DNA of 64,000 nucleotides from positions 248,001 through 312,000 of the forward strand of contig NZ_JAFBFC010000001.1 of the NCBI RefSeq assembly GCF_016909075.1, in the 5' to 3' direction. Source of the DNA: Priestia iocasae (GTDB lineage: Bacteria; Bacillota; Bacilli; Bacillales; Bacillaceae_H). The notes beneath the pieces are model-generated. The model made no database searches, was not told the origin of the DNA, and worked only from the letters and a program-made list of their open reading frames with translations. The position numbers and the translations under genes were made by a program. Of the stretch, positions 45,196-55,042 are shown in pieces; the stretch's first letter is position 1; each line of letters opens with the position of its first letter.

Positions 45196-47499
45196 GTGAC
45201 AAAAAACTGGGTTTATATGGCTCTTAGCTTTATTCTGAGCATATATGCATACGAATATCGCAATGAAGTGACCGTCATTCTTTGTTTTGTTTATATTGCT
45301 TTTTTATACGTGCGTTGCTCTAAGAAGGTATTTATGTATTGTATAGGGGCTAGTGTACTCTTTACCTTCTATTACAGCGAACTTGACAAGCGAAATGTGA
45401 CGGCTCTGTCTGACAATCAAACTGAATTTCATGGGATTATTGCCTCATCTCCATCTATTAATGGAGATCGCCTCAGCTTTCAATTCTCCACCTTAAATGA
45501 AAAAGTTATCGCAACCTATACACTTTCAACTGAACGTGAAAAGCAACGAATAGCGGATTTAGAAATGGGTATGAACTGTTTTGTAACAGGCAAACTTGTT
45601 GTTCCAGAACGCGCGAGAAATGAACGTGCTTTTGATTATCATCAATATTTGCACCATAAGAAAATTCATTGGATGTTACAAGTAAATCGTATAGATGACG
45701 CAGCTTGTCAGAAGAAATCAATAGGCTTTATGCACCGTCTTCTATCGTTTCGTCAACAAGGGATACAATATATTGATGCCACGTTTGATGAGACGGTCTC
45801 TCCTTTTATGCAGGCACTTATATATGGTGAAAGAAAAGAGATGGATAACAATGTGCTGAAAGCATATCAACAGTTAGGGGTTATTCATTTATTGGCCATT
45901 TCTGGATTACATGTTGGCTTGCTTATAGGTGTGTGTTTTTACTTGTTAATTAGGATTGGTTTAACACGAGAACGGACAATAACGATTATCATGTGTGTAT
46001 TGCCCATTTATACACTTTTTGCAGGTGCAGCTCCTTCTGTTATACGTGCTTCCTTTATGACAATGCTCGTTTTACTTTCTTTGAAATTAAAGGACAGGTT
46101 GATACCGATTGATGCGTTAAGTATGGCCTGTATGCTGATGCTTTTAATAAATCCATACTATGTATTTCAGGTTGGCTTTCAGCTTTCGTTTACAGTTAGT
46201 TTTTCCTTAATCTTATGCAGCCACTCTATTATTCAAAAACAAAAAACATTTCTTAGGCAATTGTTTATCGTTTCAACCATTGCTCAGCTTGGTTCTCTTC
46301 CTCTTATTCTCTATCATTTTTATGAAATATCTTTAATCAGTTTACCTCTAAATATGCTTTTTGTTCCTCTATATTCAATCTTGATTTTGCCCCTTTGCTT
46401 TTTAACTCTTTTTTCCACATTGTTACTTCCTTTTGTTGGTGAAATTTTTGAGAGCATTCTTTCACTTTTAATCGCGATGAGTGTTGAATGTACTTCACTT
46501 CTTTCTTCGATTTCCGTTTTACAACTCACCCTAGGAGCGTTATCTGTTTATATGTTGCTTAGTTTATATGGAACTATTATTTATTTGTTTTATAAAATGG
46601 AACAAAGTTTGCAAATAAAGCCTTTAGTAGGAGCGATCGGGACGATTATGCTTTTAATTTGCATGCAATCTTTCATTGGTCATTTCAATCCTTATGGCAA
46701 AGTAACTATGATTGATGTTGGTCAAGGAGACAGCATTTTAATTGAACTACCGTTTAGGAAAGCGGTATATCTCATTGACACAGGTGGAATGGTTCCATTT
46801 GAAAAAGAAGCTTGGCAAGAGAAAAAGACACCTTTTGAAGTAGGGGAAGATGTCGTTGTGCCATATTTAAAATCTCGTGGTATTAGAAGGATTAATAAAT
46901 TAATTATCACACATGGAGATTATGACCATGCAGGCGGAGCTTTAGCGTTACTCGATCACCTCTTCGTCGATGAAATAATGGTTGGGAAAAAAGAAAAGAT
47001 AGAAGGCGTTGAAAAAGAAATCATCACAGAGGCTATTAAACATAACATTCATGTAAATGTTGTACAAACGGGTGATGAATGGACAGTTGAAGACAATGTG
47101 TTTTACGTCATAGCTCCACATGGTGAAGAGAGCTCAAAAAATGATGGTTCTGTTGTTCTTCTTACAAAGTTAGGAGGATATACTTGGCTTTTTACAGGTG
47201 ATTTGGAAGAAGAAGGAGAGCGAAAGATGATGAAAATGTTTCCGAATATAGAGGTGGATATTCTGAAGGTAGGGCATCATGGAAGTAAAACATCTACAAC
47301 AAAGGAGTTTGTTCAGTACTTAAACCCAAAAGTAGCCCTTATATCGGTTGGCAAAGCCAATCGATATAACCATCCCCATCCAGATGTTCTACACACATTA
47401 AATGAGTATCAAACAATGGTTTTTCGGACAGATGAAGATGGAATGGTGACTTATTTATTTTCAAAAAATGATGGAACCTTTACAACCACTATCCCATAG
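45196..47499 (+). CDS. comEC: DNA internalisation channel ComEC/Rec2
   Basis: 767 residues. N-terminal helices and an OB-like domain (about 1-180), Competence domain with many membrane helices (about 200-500, with HLLAISGLHVGLLIG), then a metallo-beta-lactamase-like domain (about 510-767): TMIDVGQGDSILIELP, THGDYDHAGG (metal ligands), LFTGDLEEEGE and VGHHGSKTST. It moves single-stranded DNA through the membrane. GTG start behind CAAGGTGATA. Length and motifs suggest a functional gene. Confidence 0.95.
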   Translation: MTKNWVYMALSFILSIYAYEYRNEVTVILCFVYIAFLYVRCSKKVFMYCIGASVLFTFYYSELDKRNVTALSDNQTEFHGIIASSPSINGDRLSFQFSTLNEKVIATYTLSTEREKQRIADLEMGMNCFVTGKLVVPERARNERAFDYHQYLHHKKIHWMLQVNRIDDAACQKKSIGFMHRLLSFRQQGIQYIDATFDETVSPFMQALIYGERKEMDNNVLKAYQQLGVIHLLAISGLHVGLLIGVCFYLLIRIGLTRERTITIIMCVLPIYTLFAGAAPSVIRASFMTMLVLLSLKLKDRLIPIDALSMACMLMLLINPYYVFQVGFQLSFTVSFSLILCSHSIIQKQKTFLRQLFIVSTIAQLGSLPLILYHFYEISLISLPLNMLFVPLYSILILPLCFLTLFSTLLLPFVGEIFESILSLLIAMSVECTSLLSSISVLQLTLGALSVYMLLSLYGTIIYLFYKMEQSLQIKPLVGAIGTIMLLICMQSFIGHFNPYGKVTMIDVGQGDSILIELPFRKAVYLIDTGGMVPFEKEAWQEKKTPFEVGEDVVVPYLKSRGIRRINKLIITHGDYDHAGGALALLDHLFVDEIMVGKKEKIEGVEKEIITEAIKHNIHVNVVQTGDEWTVEDNVFYVIAPHGEESSKNDGSVVLLTKLGGYTWLFTGDLEEEGERKMMKMFPNIEVDILKVGHHGSKTSTTKEFVQYLNPKVALISVGKANRYNHPHPDVLHTLNEYQTMVFRTDEDGMVTYLFSKNDGTFTTTIP

Positions 47500-47520
47500 T
47501 CTATAACTAGGCAAATGTAC

Positions 47521-47546
47521 AAAAAAAGACTGCGTAAAGCAGCCTT
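47521..47546 (-). terminator. Terminator between comEC and yqzM
   Basis: AAAGACTGC/GCAGCCTTT around GTAAA, with seven T on the minus strand after the stem. It suits yqzM and may also act on comEC. Confidence 0.7.
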
Positions 47547-47567
47547 TAGGTGATACCTATGTAGATA

Positions 47568-47702
47568 TCATTGAGCTAAAAAGTGAATAACGGTTGCAAT
47601 TGCAAATAACGTAGTGAAAAAGCCAAAAGAAACAACAAAACCTACTGCAGAATCAACAGCGTCGTTACGTTTACTTTGCACACTCTTTTCAAATTCGTTC
47701 AC
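47568..47702 (-). CDS. yqzM: YqzM-like small membrane protein
   Basis: 44 residues: MNEFEKSVQSKRNDAVDSAV then one membrane helix (GFVVSFGFFTTLFAIATVIHFLA). The pattern matches YqzM, which lies between comEC and holA on the minus strand in B. subtilis. GTG start with GGAGGGG upstream on the minus strand. Function unknown. Confidence 0.85.
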   Translation of the reverse strand: MNEFEKSVQSKRNDAVDSAVGFVVSFGFFTTLFAIATVIHFLAQ

Positions 47703-47898
47703 TGCTACCCCTCCTATTTCATACTTAAGTATAAGCGAAGTATGTAAAAAAATCCATATGATGTTAAGCGTTTTCTTTGCTGACAGGAGTTGTCATAAAT
47801 AGTTCAAACTTTAAAAAGAGATAATAAAAATAACGTTTCTTCCTAAATAGGATGAAACAAAAGTCTATTAAGAATAACCCTACTTATAACAGATTTAT

Positions 47899-48057
47899 CA
47901 CTAGCGAATAAGTATCCTGGGGCTTATCTTTCTAGTGTTTACCATAAATCAAGGATGTGACTCAATAAGAGGAAGTTTCTCTTATTGAGTCATCCTTCTC
48001 AAAATAGATCATCATATGCAACTGTTTTAAGAAAAAGGTTTGCTGATGGTCTATTTT
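47899..48057. other. Three consecutive hairpins between yqzM and holA
   Basis: CACTAG/CTAGTG with ATAAG/CTTAT (47899-47937); TGACTCAATAAGAG with CTCTTATTGAGTCA (about 47958-47992); AAAATAGATCATC (48001-48013) with GATGGTCTATTTT (48045-48057). None has a T tract. The 470-base gap has no coding frame with a ribosome site, so this is a structured stretch of unknown role. Confidence 0.55.
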
Positions 48058-48186
48058 ATATGAGCTGTAAAAGATAACATTTTGTTGGTTGTCCCTTTTG
48101 TATTATGAACAAATGATGTAGGATTATGAGTATAAATGATAGATGTATAGGTCATCGTCTATTTATCCAGATTGGGGCGACAAAAG

Positions 48187-49209
48187 TTGGAAATGAAAAG
48201 TCTAAATGAGCTAAAAAAAGCAAAGATAGAACCTGTGTATTTAATGTATGGGGTTAATTCCTTTTTAATAAAAGAAGCAAGAAAAGAAATTGTCAATAAA
48301 ACATTAAGTGAAGAAGAAAAAAGCTTTAATCTATCTACGTATGACTTAGAGGAAACGCCAATTGAGCAAGTCATTGAAGATGCAGAAACATTGCCTTTCT
48401 TTGGAGATAAAAGAGTGGTAGTCGCACATAACGCGTCCTTTTTAACAGCAGAAAAACAAAAGTCAAAAGGAAAAGTCGAACATCAGGTTGAGAAATTACT
48501 TCAATACATAGAACACCCTGCTTCGTTTACGGTTCTTCTCATAATTGCTCCTTATGAGAAATTAGACGAACGCAAAAAAATTACAAAAGTCTTGAAAAAG
48601 CAGACAACATGCATCGAAGCGAATAATTTTGGTGAAAAGGAGATGAAGGAGTGGATTGTAGATTATCTCTTTTCTCATGGAATCAAAATGGAAGAAGAAG
48701 CAATGACGCACTTAATTCAACTTGTTGGATTAAATTTAACACTTATCACAAATGAATTAGATAAATTAATTTTATACGTTGGAGAAGGCGGTAACCTTAC
48801 GCAGGAATCTGTCTCTCTTCTTGTTGCAAAAACACTAGAGCAAAATGTGTTTACTCTAGTCGAGGCTGTTATTAAAGGGGATGTATCGAACGCTCTAAAT
48901 ATGTATCAAGACTTATTAAGAAACAATGAAGAACCCATTAAAATTCTCTCGATCTTAGCGAGTCAATTTCGGCTTATTTACCATGCGAAACAACTCTCAA
49001 GTCAAGGATATGGTCAACAACAAATTGCTCAGACGTTAAAAGTTCACCCGTTTCGAGTGAAGCTAGCAGCTCAACAAAGTCGTGCATTTTCAGAGCAGAG
49101 GTTGCGCTCTATTTTAAAAGAAATTGCACAAGCTGACTATGATATGAAAACGGGAAAAATGGATAAAGCTCTTATTTTACAGCTATTCTTCTTAAAACAA
49201 GCGCATTAA
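48187..49209 (+). CDS. holA: DNA polymerase III delta subunit HolA (YqeN)
   Basis: 340 residues. N-terminal AAA+-like domain (YLMYGVNSFLIKEARKEI; TLPFFGDKRVVVAHNASFL; LLIIAPYEKLDERKKI) and C-terminal clamp-loader collar (ILSILASQFRLIYHAKQL; LKVHPFRVKLAAQQSRAF). It opens the sliding clamp within the clamp loader. TTG at 48187 lies seven bases from GGGGCG; the upstream TTG at 48172 has no ribosome site. Confidence 0.93.
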   Translation: MEMKSLNELKKAKIEPVYLMYGVNSFLIKEARKEIVNKTLSEEEKSFNLSTYDLEETPIEQVIEDAETLPFFGDKRVVVAHNASFLTAEKQKSKGKVEHQVEKLLQYIEHPASFTVLLIIAPYEKLDERKKITKVLKKQTTCIEANNFGEKEMKEWIVDYLFSHGIKMEEEAMTHLIQLVGLNLTLITNELDKLILYVGEGGNLTQESVSLLVAKTLEQNVFTLVEAVIKGDVSNALNMYQDLLRNNEEPIKILSILASQFRLIYHAKQLSSQGYGQQQIAQTLKVHPFRVKLAAQQSRAFSEQRLRSILKEIAQADYDMKTGKMDKALILQLFFLKQAH

Positions 49210-49244
49210 AAAAGCGATTCTACAAAAGTAGAATCGCTTTTTTT
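49208..49244. terminator. Bidirectional terminator between holA and rpsT
   Basis: AAAAAAGCGATTCTAC pairs with GTAGAATCGCTTTTTT around AAAA. Confidence 0.92.
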
Positions 49245-49250
49245 AACACA

Positions 49251-49517
49251 TTATGCAGATAAACCGTTTAACTTTTTCGCTAAGCGAGATTTTTGACGGT
49301 TAGCAGCATTTTTGTGGATAAGACCTTTTTGAGCAGCTTTGTCTAATTTTTTAGACGCAACAGCGTATGCAGCTTTTGCGTTATCTAAATCATTGTTCGC
49401 TACTAATGCTTCGAAGTTTTTCACTGCAGTACGCATAGCAGATTTAACTTGAATATTTTGAGCGCGACGAGCTTCAGTTGTTTTAACACGTTTGATAGCT
49501 GATTTAATATTTGGCAT
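49251..49517 (-). CDS. rpsT: 30S ribosomal protein S20
   Basis: 88 residues starting [21 protein letters not shown]. Lysine-rich helices, [17 protein letters not shown] near the end. The ATG at 49517 is six bases from GGGAGGTG; an upstream in-frame ATG includes that ribosome site and is rejected. Single-gene unit, minus strand, converging with holA as in B. subtilis. Confidence 0.97.
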   Translation of the reverse strand: MPNIKSAIKRVKTTEARRAQNIQVKSAMRTAVKNFEALVANNDLDNAKAAYAVASKKLDKAAQKGLIHKNAANRQKSRLAKKLNGLSA

Positions 49518-49735
49518 TCGTTTCACCTCCCGAAATTAACAATCGAGATTATATAGAACTCGACATTTCATTACAATAAGAACACAAGATATTCTATCAA
49601 ACCAAAAGACAGAATGCAATAGCATTTTATGTGAATGAGCAGGATGAGCAGTTCAACTCTTCATAAATTGAAACAACATCTATGAACGGTCTCGTCAGTA
49701 GTTAACAAGGTATGCGATTAGATAAAGGAAGAGGG

Positions 49736-49766
49736 TGAATGAAGACAGCTCTTTCAGGTCAAAATA
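49736..49766 (+). promoter_or_regulatory. Candidate SigG promoter of gpr
   Basis: TGAATG (49736-49741) and CAAAATA (49760-49766) are spaced by 18 bases, near the SigG pattern TGAATA and CATACTA. gpr is forespore-expressed in relatives. Confidence 0.4.
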
Positions 49767-49799
49767 AGTCTATTCTTTTTTGACTGGGAGGCAGATGTT

Positions 49800-50912
49800 A
49801 TGAATCAGCAATTAGATTTGAGCATGTATAGTTTAAGAACGGATTTAGCAGTAGAAGCAAGGCAAATGGCTGTAGAAGAACGTGAGAAAGCGAAAAACAC
49901 TTCTGAAATTGAAGGAGTTATTATAAAAGAAAAGCAAGTAGATGGTGTGAAAGTTTCAGCGGTTGAAATTACAGAGGAAGGCGCAAAAAGTGTTGGAAAG
50001 AAAAAAGGAAGATACCTAACGCTTGAGTCCGTTGGAATTCGTGAGCAAGATACAGAGCTTCAGAAAAAGATGGAAGAAGTATTTGCAACAGAGCTACATT
50101 ATTTTATTAAAAGTTTAAATATACCGGATGACGCTAGTTGTTTAGTTGTTGGATTAGGAAACCGCCATGTAACTCCCGATGCGCTCGGCCCATTGGCAAT
50201 TGAAAACTTATTGATTACAAGGCATCTCTTTGAATTAGAGCCAGAAAGCGTTCAGGATGGCTTTCGTCCTGTAAGTGGCCTTGTTCCTGGTGTAATGGGT
50301 GTGACAGGGATTGAAACGAGTGACATCATTTTTGGAGTTGTACAAAAAACAAAGCCAGATTTTCTTATCGCAATCGATGCCCTTGCTGCACGCAGTATTG
50401 AGCGTGTAAACGCGACAATTCAAATTTCTGATACAGGTATTCATCCGGGATCAGGTGTAGGGAATAAACGAAAAGAACTAAGTCAAGATACCCTTGGTAT
50501 TCCTGTTATTGCTGTTGGTATACCAACAGTAGTAGACGCTGTATCAATTACGAGCGACACCATTGATTTTATTTTGAAACATTTTGGGCGAGAAATGAAA
50601 GAGGGAGATCGTCCCTCTCGATCACTTGTTCCATCCGGGATGACATTTGGAGAGAGAAAAGTATTAACCGATGAAGATTTACCAGAAGAACAGCATCGCC
50701 AAACTTACTTAGGGATGATTGGCACACTTCCTGACGAAGAGAAACGCCGTTTAATTCATGAAGTATTAGCTCCACTTGGACATAATTTAATGGTGACACC
50801 AAAGGAAGTAGATCTATTTATTGAAGATATGGCCAATGTAGTAGCAAGCGGTCTTAATGCTGCCTTGCATCATGAAGTGGATCAAGATAATTACGGGGCT
50901 TATACTCATTAA
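49800..50912 (+). CDS. gpr: Germination protease GPR
   Basis: 370-residue aspartic-type protease that degrades small acid-soluble spore proteins on germination. The zymogen prosequence is probably residues 1-15: [15 protein letters not shown] before LAVEAR, the cut known for B. megaterium [21 protein letters not shown] (near 118) and VPTVVDAV-type motifs are conserved. Made in the forespore and stored inactive. ATG at 49800 has CTGGGAGGC upstream. Confidence 0.97.
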   Translation: MNQQLDLSMYSLRTDLAVEARQMAVEEREKAKNTSEIEGVIIKEKQVDGVKVSAVEITEEGAKSVGKKKGRYLTLESVGIREQDTELQKKMEEVFATELHYFIKSLNIPDDASCLVVGLGNRHVTPDALGPLAIENLLITRHLFELEPESVQDGFRPVSGLVPGVMGVTGIETSDIIFGVVQKTKPDFLIAIDALAARSIERVNATIQISDTGIHPGSGVGNKRKELSQDTLGIPVIAVGIPTVVDAVSITSDTIDFILKHFGREMKEGDRPSRSLVPSGMTFGERKVLTDEDLPEEQHRQTYLGMIGTLPDEEKRRLIHEVLAPLGHNLMVTPKEVDLFIEDMANVVASGLNAALHHEVDQDNYGAYTH

Positions 50913-51381
50913 TCTCCGTTCTACCGTTCTAAGCTTTTACATATAAATGATGTAGACAAGCTTTGAGTGGGTGAAAACATGAAGAGAAGTAGTGTTATGG
51001 TAATCGAACGATATGCTCCTTTACTTTAGTTTTGTTAAGTTTGAGGGATGTTGTTTATCATTACGGAGATGTTGCCTTCGCTGAAGCCACAAGATTGAAT
51101 CACTTTTTCCTCTGTAGGAGGTGTGACAAATGAGCTGTAGCTTCAGCTTTTATTTATTAGAGAGTTAAGCTAACGATTGTACAAAATCTCTTTCACCAAT
51201 CGTCAGCTTACCTAGGTATGTAGCTGTAGTGTTTGAATTAGGAGCGAAAATAAATTTTAAACAATAACTATCTTTACAGAAATATGTAGAAATGATTGTT
51301 GGGGAGTAGAAAAAGTGAATGCATCCGTAGAAAAAAAGCAATAATGATGAGTAGTAGAATAGCAGAAGGAGTTTAAAAACA
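50913..51381. other. Gap where spoIIP is expected, with short ORFs and hairpins
   Basis: B. subtilis has spoIIP here. This stretch has only MKRSSVMVIERYAPLL (50979-51029, after GGGTGA), perhaps a remnant start, and MSCSFSFYLLES (51130-51168, after TAGGAGGTG). It also holds hairpin GCTGAAGC (from 51079)/GCTTCAGC (to 51147) with T-rich tail, and TAAGCTAACGATTG (51166-51179)/CAATCGTCAGCTTA (51197-51210). I see no SpoIIP-like protein in any frame. Confidence 0.5.
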
Positions 51382-51717
51382 ATGAAATTCATGATGCAAT
51401 GTTTCTTACTTACGACAATCTTATTGTTTGGGGTTTTACTTGGAATGCAAACTGCTCAACAAGGCTTAGTGAAAATGAAAGGGTATGAAGATCAAAGTTT
51501 ATCGAGTGCATTCACTGTTTCTAAAACGAAGGAAGGCGAGATAGAGGCATCTGTCTTAGGTGCAAAGAGGATCGTTGATTTGCAAGAGAAACAAAAAGTA
51601 CTAGAAGAGCGGAAAGTCTTTAATTTATTTTCTTCAATTGGCAAGCAACTAGCTACAACGGTTCAATCAACCATCGAAAAAGCAGTAGAAGCCCTACATA
51701 ATGTATTATCAAAGTAA
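51382..51717 (+). CDS. yqxA: YqxA-like membrane-anchored protein (DUF3679)
   Basis: 111 residues. N-terminal membrane helix (FMMQCFLLTTILLFGVLLGMQTAQQG) and a soluble Glu/Lys-rich helix (about 30-110). DUF3679/YqxA precedes lepA in Bacillus. AGAAGGAG precedes the ATG. Function unknown. In B. subtilis it follows spoIIP, absent here. Confidence 0.85.
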   Translation: MKFMMQCFLLTTILLFGVLLGMQTAQQGLVKMKGYEDQSLSSAFTVSKTKEGEIEASVLGAKRIVDLQEKQKVLEERKVFNLFSSIGKQLATTVQSTIEKAVEALHNVLSK

Positions 51718-51736
51718 AACAAATAAAAAAGATAGA

Positions 51737-51797
51737 AGTTGAGATGGTGCATCTAAAAAGCCTTTTTTGCTCTTTAGATCACTCTCAACTTTTTCTG
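51737..51797 (+). terminator. Terminator between yqxA and lepA
   Basis: AAGTTGAGA (51737-51745) pairs with TCTCAACTT (51783-51791), with ATCTAAA/TTTAGAT inside, then TTTTT. Confidence 0.8.
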
Positions 51798-51801
51798 CTT
51801 A

Positions 51802-51830
51802 TTGAATGTTGTGTATCGTATTGTTATAAT
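51802..51830 (+). promoter_or_regulatory. Promoter of lepA
   Basis: TTGAAT (51802-51807) and TATAAT (51825-51830) spaced 17 bases, with TGT just before the -10. Confidence 0.7.
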
Positions 51831-51876
51831 TTAATCTAGTGAAGTTTGTCGAGTTTTAGTAGGAGTGAAAAAGACG

Positions 51877-53703
51877 ATGGATAGAGAAGCGAAATTAAAG
51901 CGCCAATCGAGAATACGTAACTTTTCGATTATTGCACATATAGATCACGGAAAGTCTACATTAGCAGACCGTATCTTAGAAAAAACAAATGCGTTATCAC
52001 AACGTGAAATGAAAGAGCAGCTTTTAGACTCTATGGATTTAGAGCGCGAGCGCGGTATTACAATTAAATTAAACGCGGTACAACTTACGTACAAAGCAAA
52101 AGATGGAGAGGAATACACGTTCCATCTTATTGATACACCAGGACACGTCGACTTTACATACGAGGTTTCACGTAGTTTAGCAGCGTGTGAAGGTGCGATT
52201 CTTGTTGTAGACGCAGCACAAGGAATTGAAGCACAAACATTAGCTAACGTTTATTTAGCGTTAGACAATGATCTTGAAATTTTACCTGTCATTAATAAAA
52301 TTGACCTTCCGAGTGCAGAGCCTGAACGTGTTCGTCAAGAAGTGGAAGACGTTATTGGCTTAGATGCATCAGAAGCGGTATTAGCCTCTGCAAAAGCAGG
52401 TATTGGGATTGAAGACATTTTAGAACAAATTGTTGAAAAGGTACCAGCTCCACCAGGAGATCCTGATGCTCCTCTTAAAGCGCTTATTTTTGATTCTTTA
52501 TACGATGCATACCGAGGTGTTATTGCATCCATTCGTATAGTGGAAGGAACTGTGAAAATCGGCGATAAAATTAAGATGATGGCAACTGGTAAAGAGTTTG
52601 AAGTAACTGAAATTGGAGTGTTAACTCCAAAGCCAGTTCCAAAACAAGAATTAACAGTTGGAGATGTAGGGTACTTAACGGCTGCAATTAAAAACGTTGG
52701 AGACACGCGTGTGGGGGATACCATTACTCATGCAAAAGGTGGAGCAACTGAGCCACTACCAGGTTATCGTCGCTTAAACCCAATGGTATATTGCGGATTA
52801 TACCCAATTGACACAGCTAAGTACAACGATTTGCGTGATGCGCTTGAAAAACTAGAGTTAAATGACTCTGCTTTACAATTCGAGCCAGAGACATCTCAAG
52901 CACTTGGATTTGGTTTCCGTTGTGGGTTCTTAGGACTACTGCATATGGAGATTATCCAAGAGCGTATTGAGCGTGAGTTTAAAATTGATTTAATTACAAC
53001 AGCACCAAGTGTTATTTACGAAGTGTTTTTAACAGATGAAAGCAAACTAACAGTAGATAATCCAGCAAACATGCCGGATCCACAAACAATTGAGCGTGTA
53101 GAAGAGCCATTCGTTAAAGCGACAATGATGCTTCCAAATGATTATGTGGGAGCTGTTATGGAGCTTTGTCAGAAAAAACGTGGTGTGTTTCTTGATATGC
53201 AATACCTCGATGAGAATCGAGTAAGTATTGTCTATGAAATTCCACTTTCTGAAATTGTTTATGACTTCTTTGATCAATTAAAATCAAATACGAAAGGGTA
53301 TGCTTCTTTCGATTATGAATTAATTGGTTACCGTCCATCTAAACTTGTGAAAATGGACATTTTATTAAACAGTGAAAAAGTCGATGCATTGTCATTTATT
53401 GTTCACCGTGACTCGGCTTATGAACGTGGAAAAATAATTGTTGAGAAGCTAAAGGAATTAATTCCGCGTCAACAGTTTGAGGTACCTATTCAAGCTGCTG
53501 TTGGCCAAAAGATTGTGGCTCGTTCAACGATTAAAGCGATTCGAAAAAATGTATTAGCTAAGTGTTATGGTGGAGATATTTCACGTAAACGTAAACTTCT
53601 TGAGAAACAAAAAGAAGGTAAAAAGCGTATGAAACAAGTAGGATCGGTTGAGGTACCACAAGAAGCATTCATGGCTGTATTAAAAATGGACGATGACAAA
53701 TAA
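51877..53703 (+). CDS. lepA: Elongation factor 4 (LepA)
   Basis: 608-residue translational GTPase. G1 AHIDHGKST near residues 20-28, G2 RGITI, G3 DTPGHVDF and G4 NKIDLP, followed by EF-G-like domains III and V and the LepA C-terminal domain (with [20 protein letters not shown]). It promotes back-translocation or late ribosome maturation. ATG at 51877 follows AGGAGTG; the in-frame GTG at 51865 lies within that ribosome site. Confidence 0.97.
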   Translation: MDREAKLKRQSRIRNFSIIAHIDHGKSTLADRILEKTNALSQREMKEQLLDSMDLERERGITIKLNAVQLTYKAKDGEEYTFHLIDTPGHVDFTYEVSRSLAACEGAILVVDAAQGIEAQTLANVYLALDNDLEILPVINKIDLPSAEPERVRQEVEDVIGLDASEAVLASAKAGIGIEDILEQIVEKVPAPPGDPDAPLKALIFDSLYDAYRGVIASIRIVEGTVKIGDKIKMMATGKEFEVTEIGVLTPKPVPKQELTVGDVGYLTAAIKNVGDTRVGDTITHAKGGATEPLPGYRRLNPMVYCGLYPIDTAKYNDLRDALEKLELNDSALQFEPETSQALGFGFRCGFLGLLHMEIIQERIEREFKIDLITTAPSVIYEVFLTDESKLTVDNPANMPDPQTIERVEEPFVKATMMLPNDYVGAVMELCQKKRGVFLDMQYLDENRVSIVYEIPLSEIVYDFFDQLKSNTKGYASFDYELIGYRPSKLVKMDILLNSEKVDALSFIVHRDSAYERGKIIVEKLKELIPRQQFEVPIQAAVGQKIVARSTIKAIRKNVLAKCYGGDISRKRKLLEKQKEGKKRMKQVGSVEVPQEAFMAVLKMDDDK

Positions 53704-53745
53704 AAGTTCATGTTTCTTTTAAAATAGATAAAAGCTTTGATATGA

Positions 53746-53781
53746 TAAAAATACCGCAGATGGACTCTGCGGTATTTTTAT
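53746..53781 (+). terminator. Terminator after lepA
   Basis: AAAAATACCGCAGA pairs with TCTGCGGTATTTTT around TGGAC. Confidence 0.92.
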
Positions 53782-53818
53782 CATTTAACTACTGATACGT
53801 AATTTGAGGTGAAAGTAA

Positions 53819-54958
53819 ATGGTACAAGCAGCGTATTTGCATATACCATTTTGTCATCATATATGTCATTACTGTGACTTTAATAAAGTGTTTTTCGAAA
53901 ATCAACCAGTCTTCCCTTATTTAGAAAAGATGAGAGAGGAAATGAAAAACACGGTTCAGGCATATCCGACAAATGGGTTACAAACAATTTTTGTAGGTGG
54001 TGGAACACCTACTGCATTAGACGAGCAACAATTAGACTATTTTTTACAATCTATTCATATGCATTTGCCTTTAGAAGAAAACGGGGAGTTTACATTTGAA
54101 GCAAACCCAAATGAGTTAACGGAACAAAAATTAAAAATACTAAAAGAGTATGGTGTGAACCGATTAAGCATTGGGGTGCAAACCTTTAACGATGACCTTT
54201 TAAAAAATATTGGGCGTGTTCATACAAAAAATCAAGCGTTTAAAGCGATTGATTCTGCAAGGAAAGTGGGCTTTGATAACATCAGTGTTGACTTAATGTA
54301 TAGTTTGCCTCATCAAACAGTGGAAGACTTTAGAGAAACGCTAGAAACAGCATTCTCCCTTGATGTAGAGCATATGTCAGCATATTCGTTAATCATTGAG
54401 CCAAAGACTGTGTTTTATAACTTAATGAAAAAGGGCAAATTGCATGTACCTACACATGAAGCAGAAGCGACTATGTACGATGTGCTTATGTCAGAGATGT
54501 CAAAGCATGGGTTCAATCAATACGAAATTAGTAACTTTGCAAAAGCAGGATATGAGAGTAAGCATAACTTAACATATTGGGATAATTCTCAGTACTATGG
54601 AATCGGCGCAGGAGCTCATAGTTATGTAAATGGTGTTCGAAGAGCCAATAGTGGACCGTTAAAAAAATATATGTCCATGATTGAAGAAACAGGATTTCCT
54701 TATTTGGAAGAGAACAAAGTATCAAAAGAAGAGATGATGGAAGAAGAAATATTTTTAGGGCTGCGTAAAACAGAAGGGGTATCAAAAGAGATTTTTAAAG
54801 AAAAATACGGAGTGGACCTTTCAGTTGTTTTTGCTAAACCTATTCAACAATATAAAGAGAAAAAACTATTAGAAGAAACAGATTCCTCCCTTTATCTCAC
54901 TCGAGAGGGCCGCTTTTTAGGTAACGAGGTGTTTCAGGCATTTATTGGTGGAATCTAA
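53819..54958 (+). CDS. hemW: Heme chaperone HemW (radical SAM, HemN-like)
   Basis: 379 residues. Radical SAM cluster motif CHHICHYCDF near residues 12-21 (CxxxCxxC), then FVGGGTPTALDEQQL and GVQTFNDDLLKNIGR. The C-terminal HemN domain is present. HemW lacks the extra N-terminal region of true HemN and in other bacteria transfers heme; it is often mislabelled coproporphyrinogen oxidase. Position after lepA, before hrcA, is conserved. GAGGTGAAAGT precedes the ATG. Confidence 0.93.
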   Translation: MVQAAYLHIPFCHHICHYCDFNKVFFENQPVFPYLEKMREEMKNTVQAYPTNGLQTIFVGGGTPTALDEQQLDYFLQSIHMHLPLEENGEFTFEANPNELTEQKLKILKEYGVNRLSIGVQTFNDDLLKNIGRVHTKNQAFKAIDSARKVGFDNISVDLMYSLPHQTVEDFRETLETAFSLDVEHMSAYSLIIEPKTVFYNLMKKGKLHVPTHEAEATMYDVLMSEMSKHGFNQYEISNFAKAGYESKHNLTYWDNSQYYGIGAGAHSYVNGVRRANSGPLKKYMSMIEETGFPYLEENKVSKEEMMEEEIFLGLRKTEGVSKEIFKEKYGVDLSVVFAKPIQQYKEKKLLEETDSSLYLTREGRFLGNEVFQAFIGGI

Positions 54959-54961
54959 ACG

Positions 54962-54990
54962 TTGACATCACAAAGCCGTTTTGGTAATTT
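54962..54990 (+). promoter_or_regulatory. SigA promoter of the hrcA-dnaK operon
   Basis: TTGACA (54962-54967) and TAATTT (54985-54990) with 17 bases between, starting just after the hemW stop and leading into CIRCE. Confidence 0.7.
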
Positions 54991-55000
54991 ATTATTAGAT

Positions 55001-55027
55001 TTAGCACTCGTTATTCAAGAGTGCTAA
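55001..55027 (+). promoter_or_regulatory. CIRCE operator
   Basis: TTAGCACTC (55001-55009), nine-base spacer, GAGTGCTAA (55019-55027): a perfect match to CIRCE, bound by HrcA. It lies over the likely start point of the operon. Confidence 0.98.
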
Positions 55028-55042
55028 CAGAGGTGATGAAAT

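Noticed and set aside
51165-51392. Minus-strand ORF of 75 residues opposite the gap before yqxA
   Set aside because: It starts inside yqxA without a ribosome site, is phenylalanine and leucine rich like a chance A/T-rich frame, and resembles no SpoIIP part I can see.
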